Assembly (NCBI GenBank): GCA_002751075.1
Contig: NAOQ01000464.1
Coordinates: forward strand, 20,710-51,616
DNA from: Ichthyophonus hoferi
Lineage: Eukaryota; Opisthokonta; Ichthyosporea; Ichthyophonida; Ichthyophonidae
DNA length: 30,907 nucleotides
Direction of reading: 5' to 3'
Position 1 is the stretch's first letter, and every line of letters begins with the position of its first letter. Under the pieces are notes generated by a model that saw nothing but the letters and a program-made list of their open reading frames with translations, was not told the origin of the DNA and did no database searches. A program made the position numbers and the translations under genes. This document shows positions 22,766 through 30,907 of the stretch, piece after piece.

Positions 22766-23247
22766 ACAATATAATTCTTTCTAGCCACATTATGTTTTAA
22801 GAATTCCTTTTTAGTAATGAACTACTCATATCTTGTCCCGCCTAAGGGTCGAGAGTTTAAATGTATAGCTTAGAGTAGTGGATCGTTGGGCAAACTTTAA
22901 ACTTTGTATTTTGCTGTTTAAGGTTCCTGTTGTAATACATACCTAGTATGGTGTCGCTTAAGTAAAAATATTGGTTTTTTATATATACCTTACCGCGGGT
23001 AGCGGGCTTCGTTATGCAGCACACTATATTCTGCAGCATGTCTATAAGAATGTATCCAATACTAGATATGGTATGTTTTGGATAATAATATAACTATACA
23101 TAATAAGCAAAGTCAATCTGTATTTCGTTTTTGTTTGTTTGGCTTTTTGAGGAATTATAATCGCAAATTTTTAGTATTTTTAAGGAAATATTTGGAAATT
23201 AATTAGCTGATAATCTCACTGATTTCTTGATAATCAAATATTTAAAT

Positions 23248-23435
23248 CATCAAGAACAACTCATTTAAGTAGTCCTTGTCCAGTACAGAACTCTTATGAA
23301 GAAGATCAAAGATTTTTAATTAATTAGATATTTTTTTTTACCAAGAACAGTAATTAATTTGTGTAGGCCTTGACCAGTCCATAGTACATTTGTAATAAAA
23401 CTCCAGTATTAATTAGCCCCCACAAGTGTAATTTT
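23248..23435. repeat. Imperfect ~92-bp tandem duplication
   Basis: ATCAAGAACAACTCATTTAA (about 23249) and its partner ACCAAGAACAGTAATTAATT (about 23340) are followed by GTCCTTGTCCAGTAC and GGCCTTGACCAGTCC respectively. The downstream end, TTAATTAGCCCCCAC, resembles the Erv41 intron 7 duplication, so a distant family link is possible. Confidence 0.45.
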
Positions 23436-24310
23436 ATCTTATTAAAAATATTGAAAGGTATATTAGAGTATATTGTATGATCTAATATGTTATATTATAT
23501 TATATAATATAATATGTTATGTTATAGTCTAAAGATTAAACACCTTGACACAGGAAAGTTCTAGACCTATGTATAAAGAAATAGAATTAACACCTAAATG
23601 GATATTTAATTGAAGGAAAATCACAATGCAAAAATAGCCACATACCTGCAACTAAATTACTTGATTACAATTAATTGCATACCTGAGCGTTTAAAATACT
23701 GGGCTTTTCTTATCAATCGTTTAGATATGTAGATATGATATATGCCAAAAGTTTATGTTCATTGATACTCTTCCTCTGTATACGTTGTCATTAAATATAT
23801 AACTCCATTTATATATGTATCAATAAATGATAAATAAATTTCTGAGGACAACTTTATATATCCTTTACCATAATGGTTGAATGTTTTGTACATGGTCACT
23901 ACGACATATGTGCGGTATAATAATAGGGTGACATTAATTTAGTAAATCATTATTATATGACTGTCCTTTTTTAAAACCTGCCTGTTATTGGTGGCTGCAA
24001 TATATAAACTAGCTCATTGGTACTATAGACTAAACAATTTTTTATCGTTAAGATTCAATGCATCATGTTCAAGCTTATACTTGGTTAGATTAAGCTAACA
24101 ATTCTCAACGATGGGGCATACATTAAAATGGACATTATAAACAACTATTTAAATTTTAATTAAAATTTTATAAAGTTAACTACGTTTATCTATAAATGTC
24201 TTTAATAAGAAGATAATTCATATTTTGGTCATTACAACGACCGTCGCAGTTTACGATATCATACCTCAAAAAGTATGGTATCACAGTTAACAATGGAATA
24301 TTATATTATA

Positions 24311-25262
24311 TTGGCTGGAACATGTGGAATGCGTTACAATGATTCCTTATTTATTTAGTTAATCATATTAGAATATATCAGAAGTTATGGCAGTTCTATT
24401 GACTTTTCCACAGCTGTCGGGATCTCCAGTTTCATAACTGATAGTAGTTAATGTTGTTGGACTAATAATAGCAATAGTCACTTGATTGGATCTGTTTTAA
24501 GGCTCAGTTGTAGTGATAGATGCTCTATAAAAGGCCTATACACCAACTCTCTGGGTAACTGGTTGTAGCAATTATATCTTTTATGCGCTTGGGTGCGAAT
24601 GAGGAAATTGCACAATGAAATTGCACAGTAAGGGGCAATATATTACGATGTAAATAATAACTATCGTCGCCATTTAATGTTGGTAAGCAGTTCTCTGAGT
24701 TCTGAAGAGTGAGAGATATGGACACTGATTATCGTATACGGGAGGAGCCAGTGGTGGATTGATAACGATGACATATACGTAATTAAATGCAAAGTATTTT
24801 TGTGTGCGTTTACGAAAACTTCGTACTTTTCTATTGATATCGCACATGTGGGAGTGGGGGGGTCCTTAATTAATTATTTTTATTTTCTTTAATACTTCGT
24901 TTTACCGCGGGTGTTATTTTTTTGGTTAAAGTAGAGCTGTGTTCAATAATCTAAATGCGACCGTTCATAAATATTCTTATTGATTAATACAAATCGTAAA
25001 GATAACAGAGATCCACTAGGAATGTCTGATCCTATCTCGTGTACTTATTTGAATGGCTCATTAGCCAATTCACCAATGTAAGTGCTTGCAAATTATGTAT
25101 CGACAAATCAATTTGAACTATTTGTTTCATTCGGAGTTAATGATCTTGTAACAGAATATACCACATATTTTATAATTAATTATTATATGCTATTAATCAA
25201 ATAGTAGGGATTATCTATCACTATCAAACTTACGTAGTAATAATTTCGATTGAGATTAATTT
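24311..25262 (+). repeat. TGTT...AACA repeat, copy 7, split by an insertion
   Basis: The first part (24311-24377) matches the family start, GGCTGGAACATGTGGAAT...GTTACAATGATTCC up to AGAATATA. The family resumes at 25153 with AGAATATACCACATATTT and continues through CTATTAATCAAATAGTAG to about 25262. The two parts are adjoining pieces of one consensus. Confidence 0.6.
24378..25152. mobile_element. ~775-bp insertion of unknown class nested in repeat copy 7
   Basis: Sequence absent from the other repeat copies, flanked on both sides by the same 8 bp, AGAATATA (24370-24377 and 25153-25160), as expected for a target-site duplication. Ends read TCAGAAGTTATGG and GATCTTGTAAC; no strong terminal inverted repeat is visible. 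Eight-bp duplications are made by hAT and some other DNA transposons, but no family signature was recognised. A 66-codon minus-strand open frame (24525-24725) inside resembles nothing I know. Confidence 0.45.
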
Positions 25263-25537
25263 ATTGGTCAAGGTCATGGTTATAGTTGATCAATTATGAT
25301 TTTGATCCAAGCATAAACGCTTGAATCAACGGTTAATCTATAATCCTTGCGTTCAATCATAATATTGGTGTAAAATCACGAAAACCTCTGAGCAAAAGAT
25401 TGAGATAAAAAAAGAAAAGCAAATAAAATACACATGTATACATACTTCATGGCTAGCTCTAACGTAGGCCTTTTAAACCTAATTCAATAATCCAATCAAA
25501 TTGCACTATATGGTTTGCGATCGTTTCAACCCATACG

Positions 25538-25847
25538 TGTTGAAATATGTGTAATCCGTTACAACAATTCCTTATTCACTTACTTATTTTTATTAAATTG
25601 TAAAATATACTCTATTTATTTATAATATATTAATTAATTAATAGATATTATCTCTCAAACCTATATAGTAATGAATCAGATCGGGATTATTACTGTAGAC
25701 CATGTTAGATTAAGTATACAGTTTGATACGAATTCAGTCTCAACACATCACGTGCGTTTAGGGAAATACAAATTAACCACCGTGTGGTTAAGATAGAGCT
25801 TCATAATAACAGGGTTTGCTTACTCTATATTTTTTACCGTTTTAACA
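25538..25847 (+). repeat. TGTT...AACA repeat, copy 8 (shorter), solo-LTR-like
   Basis: Starts TGTTGAAATATGTGTAATCC and ends TTTTTTACCGTTTTAACA, the clearest case of both conserved termini. At 310 bp it lacks part of the 3' half present in longer copies. Flanks show no obvious target duplication. Confidence 0.75.
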
Positions 25848-25987
25848 TAAATAAAAATAGTAAGTTTACATATGAGGCCAGATCCAAGTATTTAAATAGA
25901 TGCAGTAGTCACGGTATAGTACTATTTAAAGTAACTAGAATATTCAGAAGAGAGTAGAGAGGCTTAAGGTAGAGTTAGTCTGTCTAT

Positions 25988-26125
25988 GCTGTTTCATGTT
26001 ATATATAATATACTTACTAATATTTATTGGAAATAGAATTTTAATACGCCTCCTGCTAGCTATTTCATATGTTTATATATATAATCTATTAAATCAATAA
26101 CCTATTGGAAATATAACTTTAATAT
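25988..26125. repeat. Imperfect ~71-78-bp tandem duplication
   Basis: GCTGTTTCATGTTATATA (25988) and GCTATTTCATATGTTTATA (26059) each lead to TATTGGAAATAGAATTTTAA or TATTGGAAATATAACTTTAA (26025 and 26103). Confidence 0.6.
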
Positions 26126-26559
26126 TTATCTCATTTACTATCTCTACCCACCCTTACATGTACACTTAAACCAAATTACCAATTATGAAACAACTATAAA
26201 ATGAGGTATAGAATGAATATACAATATATAGTCAACAATATCCGGTGTAGTTAATATCATGCTGCATCATATGTATCAGTGCTTACCTATTTTGGGAAAG
26301 GCTATTCGAGGTGCGAAACAAATTTGGCTCGTGAAACCCCTTTGATTATTTCCAAATTTCAAACTTTCATCACTAACCTAATATTATACTTTCATGCAGT
26401 GCACTATAACCCCCCGTAGGAATGTGTTGGAATTTTGATTTCCTTTTTTTTCCCACTGGTTAAAATATAGCTATAGTTGCAGCAAATATTTGAAACATTA
26501 CCTATTAGAATTACTTCCAAAATATCTACAGCAGACAATAAAGCATCGCGTATTACAAT

Positions 26560-26710
26560 ATTATAGCACACTAGTTTAATAGCAGGTATAGATAAAGCAA
26601 CTCTTGTAAGTATTCCCTTTTACTGATGTTTAAACTAACACACGAATTTAATAGTAGTCTAGCTAATATAAATAAAATAGCTCTTTTAAGTATTCCCTTG
26701 TGATCATAAG
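26560..26710. repeat. Imperfect ~80-bp tandem duplication
   Basis: CTCTTGTAAGTATTCCCTT (26601) and CTCTTTTAAGTATTCCCTT (26681) lie 80 bp apart. Each is preceded by a TTTAATAG...GATAAAG/AATAAAATAG stretch. Confidence 0.6.
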
Positions 26711-27120
26711 GATTAAAGCATATATAGTCTACTCTTATTTATATCCTGACATCCTAACGAAACACGATTTATTCCATCCTTATAACCTATAAACTCCAAT
26801 GATTTTAAGTTAATTTTTGTTAAATAAACCCATAATAAGTACTGTTATTAATGTTCAATAAAGGCAACTTTTAGCTTTTCAAAACATACTTTCCTTTTAA
26901 CCTGAGATGCCTTTATTTTTAATAAATAGTAGGTCGGTTGTAATAGAGAATATTCAGAATAAAATATAATCTTTTAACCTGCCTTTTAAACCGTTGAGTT
27001 GGTTTTTATCATTGTTTTAAACCCATTTTAGTGACGTTGTGTGAAAACAGCAACACAAGTGGTTATCTTTTCTATGTTGTTGCTTGTAGTAAATACCTTG
27101 GCTGCAATGTGAAACCAACA

Positions 27121-27322
27121 ACCATTCTCTATTTTCTATTATGCTTCCTCACATACACACCATTCTCTTATCCTTCGTAACCCATTCTTTATTCATTTTC
27201 CCCCTCTTCTTCTTTTCATTATCTCTCTTTCCTTTTACACGTAGACACATATATTCTTTGTTTTATTACATTCCCACGCCCTATTTTTCCTTTCTTTCCC
27301 GTTTCTTTCCTCTCTTCAGATC
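27121..27322 (+). promoter_or_regulatory. Pyrimidine-rich leader ending in a splice-acceptor-like site
   Basis: Two hundred bases rich in C and T (CCCCCTCTTCTTCTTTTC and similar) lead to CCTCTCTTCAG, three bases before the calcineurin ATG. This looks like a polypyrimidine tract and 3' splice site, suggesting an intron in the 5' untranslated region whose first exon lies upstream. Pyrimidine-rich core promoters are an alternative. Confidence 0.45.
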
Positions 27323-30300
27323 ATGGCAGACATAGTAGCAGACGAAGAGTCCAAGACTAAAGCTCGGAAGGTCTCTAGTGTACCTCCCCCTGCCTCTGCT
27401 AGACTAGGTGTATCGGATATATTTGATGCAGAGGGAAAGATCCACCTGGATGTGGTATGTAAACCAACCTTCCTACCTGCCTTCCACCCATCCTGACAGC
27501 GTGATATTATTCAGGCTTATAGTATAGTAGAGATAAATATAATAGGATTGTATCAAGTTAATTATTAATGCCCAAAGCGTTCCAATGAATAGATAGTTTA
27601 AAATTTAAATATTGATGTGGTTATTGTATAGACATGCATTAAAAACTATAGGCAGATGGTGTTCTAAGGATATATGCAGGGGCACCCGTACGTTATTTCC
27701 ATTGTGGAAGCCTTGCTCTATATTGTCTTTATGCCGGTTATTTTTTTCTATCCCTATACATATACATATATACACATATCCCTATCCATGGATACATTAT
27801 ACATTCTTTTATTTAGTAAGAGTGTATCCAAGTCAAAGAAGTAAGAAATAAATCAAAAAACAAAAACAAAAAAAAAAAACAAAAAAAAAACAAACACTAA
27901 TACGATAAATGGAGGAGTGAAGAATAATGTATTAATAACTATCTCATCTATTGTGGTTTATATACTTGTACATACGTGCATATGCATATACCTACAGCTC
28001 AAAGAACATCTGGTATCCGAGGGTCGGCTCACTATTGAATGTGTGAAGCGTATTGTGGTTGAGACTACTGCTCTGTTAAGAGAGGAGCCTAATGTACTTA
28101 CTATCCCTGCCCCTCTTACTGTATGTGGAGATGTACATGGTCAGTTCTACGACCTGCAGAAGTTATTTGGTACGTTTGTGTTCGTGTATGTATGTATGTA
28201 TGTATGTATACATATATATACACAATCTTGGGTATATACACACATACCTGCCTTTTATATTTTTATATATGTGTACATTTGTACACCAACACCTATACCT
28301 GTGGTTTTCCATAGTCAAATGGACATTACGATTAGGACTTTATGCCCAAGTTTATGATCATTATGACCGTTAGGATTATGGTGTATGTTGGTAGCTATAC
28401 TACTATAGTTTTATTATTATTATTATTATTACAATCTGTCCCATATCACTATAACAACACTATTGTATTACACTATATTATTATACAACCCTCATAAACA
28501 CACACACGTATATATATATATATATATATATATCCCGTACACTAATCCCTATCCCTATGTCTATGTCTATCCCTATCTCCTTCTCCCTCTCCCTCTCCCT
28601 CTCCCTCCCCATTCAGAGGTGGGAGGTTATCCAGAAAATATACACTACCTCTTCCTAGGAGACTATGTTGATCGTGGTAGTTTCAGTATGGAGTGCGTTC
28701 TGTTGCTATGGGCCTACAAGGCAACCTATAAGGACACGTTCTTCTTGTTGCGTGGCAACCACGAGTGTCGTCATCTCACTGAATACTTTACTTTCAAGCA
28801 AGAATGTCATTATAAGTATTCCGCCGAGGTCTATGACATCATTATGGAGAGTTTTGATTGCTTGCCATTAGCTGCCCTGGTGAACGAGCAGGTAATATAG
28901 AGAGGTGTGATACATATATAGACTATATACCATATACACAGATAATATAAGATATACACATATACACTTAGTATACGATCTATCCATCAACCACTACAGC
29001 TTATACATGCATTACATCTATTTAATTATCCCCATACTATATCCTAATTATATCCCCTCCAATCATCTGCCTTCCCTTTACCTTTGTCCAGGCATTTGAT
29101 TTGTTCTAATCTTTCTAAATAACAATAATGAGTGAACTACATATGTATTTCTGTTTTTAAACTCTAATTTTAAATTTTAATGTTAAATCTTAAATTTTAA
29201 GCTTCCTCTCTTTCTCCGCCTCCGTCCACCCCACCATCACCCCACCTTGATGCCATGCTTTTCATTCCTTCTTCTTTCTCTTTCACTATGAAACACAGTC
29301 ACCTCAATATGTCATGTCTAACACCCTGGCATATGATACCTATCCATAATACATACATGAATACATATATAAATACATACATATACACCTTAGTTCCTGT
29401 GTGTACATGGCGGTCTATCGCCTAGTGTCAACACAGTGGAAGACATTAACAAAGTGAATCGATTCAGAGAGCCCCCTGCTTCGGGTGGTACGTCATAACT
29501 TTCATTTCCTTCACTATTATCATACTATATGATAACATACTATGCCATATATATACTATACTATAATCCCATACTATATTTGTTGTTATATATATATTTT
29601 TTATTGGTGTGTGTACATGTATATATATTGGACATGCTGCATGTTTTAATAAGCATATTCATTGATAAATATTGTACTATATTATATTATATTGTATTAT
29701 TGTATCTTATAGTATCTTATATTATGTCATATTATTTAATGTGATCTTGTGTTATTTATGTGTATAGAAATATCATACTATTAAAATCCTATACATGTAT
29801 ATTTATAGGCATATATTTCTAATATCACACCATTAAAGCGGCATACGCATACCAATGCACGACTCAGCGAAAGGGAGAGAGACATGTGCTAGATTACTAA
29901 TACATGTATTAGGTTGAAATTTTCAATCCTAAGGCTTTTAAAATCCTTTAAGTGTGTTCCTATTGGTAAATTAAATATATAAAATGTAATATACGACAAC
30001 TATAATTTATTTCGGAGTGTAGATGTAGCCGTACCCTGTAGCATGTAATCTTGAACACATATACTGTCGAGTCCTCTAGTAGGCTATACAGTTATATATA
30101 TAACAATATCTGGTCTGATATATTCTTTATCTTCTCGATATCTCTATCTAACCCTACCCCCCCTCTTCTCTCTCACTCTCTCTCCCTCCTCCTCCTACCT
30201 ACAGCCATGTGTGACCTCCTGTGGGCCGACCCACATGAAGACTTTGGTAATGAGGTTACCAATGAACACTTTGTACCCAACAGTGTACGGGGTTGCTCCT

Positions 30301-30380
30301 ATCTTTACACCTACAAGGCAGCCTGTACCTTCTTGGAAAACAACAACTTACTGTCCATTATCCGTGCACACGAGGCTCAG
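27323..30380 (+). CDS. Calcineurin A (PP2B) catalytic subunit (5' part)
   Basis: Predicted Ca2+/calmodulin-activated Ser/Thr phosphatase acting with calcineurin B in the cytosol. Exons: 27323-27454, 27998-28169, 28617-28891, 29394-29487, 30205-30380; all GT-AG and in frame, giving 283 residues. Seen: GDVHGQ at 88-93, GDYVDRG at 116-122, GNHE at 148-151, HGGL at 198-201 and RAHEAQ at 278-283. Predicted metal ligands D89, H91, D117, N149, H198 and H280, and general acid H150, sit one position before the human CNA numbering, so the catalytic core is colinear and intact so far. The N-terminus carries VPPPASARL and DIFDAEGK, like the family's proline-rich start. The rest of the catalytic domain, the B-binding helix, calmodulin site and autoinhibitory region lie right of the window. 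PP1 and PP2A are less likely given [20 protein letters not shown] and the N-terminal extension. Confidence 0.95.
28186..28212. repeat. GTAT/TATG microsatellite
   Basis: Five to six GTAT units close behind the donor at 28170 in calcineurin intron 2, followed by TA-rich sequence. Confidence 0.85.
28509..28533. repeat. TA microsatellite
   Basis: About twelve TA dinucleotides in calcineurin intron 2, upstream of the next exon's polypyrimidine tract. Confidence 0.9.
28575..28612 (+). repeat. TCCCTC repeat forming a polypyrimidine tract
   Basis: Tandem CCCTCT hexamers run to CCCCATTCAG at the acceptor of the 28617 exon. A simple repeat thus appears to serve as the splicing polypyrimidine tract. 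Confidence 0.7.
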
Positions 30381-30907
30381 GTACGTGTTTAAAATTTTAA
30401 AATTCAAAAATTCAAAATATTGCTATAATTGATTGGTTTTTGCGTTAATATGTCTAAATCCCACACTTATGTTTTCTATTTGTAGCAAGTCGCGCCTTTT
30501 AGAGTCGGTAATTGGGATAATATGTGATCAAAGCCCTTAATCACAACTCATCTCCCATCTTATATTAGATTTGATCTGATTATACGAGAGAAAAAAAGTA
30601 AAAACAAAATGATAGGCTACCCTAGATAGTGATTAGTCTAAGATTAATGCTAATTGGTGCAAAATCTTCTCAAATGCCGAGATTAATATCTTAATATAGA
30701 AGAAGATCAGATGAGATTGGTATGAGAGCTAAAACTGTTGTCTTATCATATCATACCATATTATATCATACTATGCTATACTATACCATACCCTAACATA
30801 CTTCTAACAAACACTCCCCTTATTATCCCTCTTATCCCACCCTTTTTCTTTCTCTTTCGCTCTTCTACCCTATGCTATTCTGCTCCATTTTTCTTCTTAA
30901 CCCTCTT
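30381..30907 (+). other. Intron 5 of the calcineurin A gene, running off the window
   Basis: Begins with GTACGT after the Gln codon of RAHEAQ. I found no continuation of the phosphatase domain here. The last 80 bases are pyrimidine-rich (TTTTTCTTTCTCTTTCGCTC and onward), so the next acceptor is probably just beyond the edge. A CATACCATA/CATACTATG minisatellite-like patch lies at about 30745-30800. Confidence 0.7.

Larger units (their letters stand above)
22060..27322. other. Intergenic region between the Erv41 and calcineurin A genes
   Basis: 5.3 kb with no supported gene. From left: a poly(A) signal and A-rich stretch; a 24-bp palindrome; a TACACTACAATA minisatellite (22610-22765); an imperfect duplication of about 92 bp (23248-23435); a split repeat copy with a nested insertion (24311-25262); a further repeat copy (25538-25847); two short tandem duplications (25988-26710); and a pyrimidine-rich leader before the calcineurin start. 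Open frames here are short and lack recognisable motifs. Confidence 0.75.

Noticed and set aside
24525-24725. 66-codon minus-strand open frame within the nested insertion
   Set aside because: Less biased in composition than most frames here, but too short and without a motif I recognise; it is mentioned with the insertion and not called as a gene.
26264-26345. Possible minus-strand exon (a short open stretch ending in GTAAGC)
   Set aside because: One short open stretch with a donor-like end is common by chance, and no partner exon or protein similarity could be found.
1-30907. CRISPR array, tRNA or rRNA genes, bacterial operons, telomere repeats
   Set aside because: Spaced identical repeats, cloverleaf-like sequences, conserved rRNA blocks and telomeric arrays were looked for by eye and not found; the tandem repeats present are simple minisatellites.

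Overview
This window is nuclear DNA from an AT-rich, intron-dense eukaryote. Three conserved protein genes are spread thinly over about 31 kb, each cut into short exons (about 45-275 bp) by GT-AG introns of about 0.1-1.8 kb. No RNA gene, CRISPR array, operon-like packing or bacterial signal was seen. The species cannot be fixed from the sequence. A Pmt2/POMT2-type protein O-mannosyltransferase argues for a fungus, an animal or a related protist, and against groups I know to lack these enzymes.

Layout: (1) 1-6631, minus strand: the 5' half of a protein O-mannosyltransferase gene, twelve exons recovered; the MIR domain and C-terminal membrane half lie beyond the left edge. (2) 6632-9953: a 3.3 kb divergent intergenic region with a palindromic CRE-like site and three same-direction copies of a TGTT...AACA repeat. 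(3) 9954-22059, plus strand: a complete Erv41/ERGIC2 gene in eleven exons, predicted at 352 aa, followed by AATAAA. (4) 22060-27322: intergenic, with A-rich and minisatellite stretches, a near-perfect palindrome, two more copies of the repeat (one split by a 775-bp insertion flanked by an 8-bp direct repeat) and short tandem duplications. (5) 27323-30907, plus strand: the 5' part of a calcineurin A (PP2B) catalytic subunit gene; five exons recovered, running off the right edge.

Two of the genes belong to the early secretory pathway: the mannosyltransferase glycosylates proteins in the ER, and Erv41 cycles between ER and Golgi. Calcineurin is a cytosolic Ca2+/calmodulin phosphatase. The genes are not cotranscribed and their adjacency need not mean a shared job.

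The window shows no clearly new molecular system. The most unusual signals are non-coding: imperfect tandem duplications of about 190-200 bp in introns (two of which copied the 3' end of an exon with its splice donor), an eight-copy old repeat family that looks like solo LTRs, a nested insertion with a target duplication, and strong strand-biased CCAAT pentamers across the mannosyltransferase introns.
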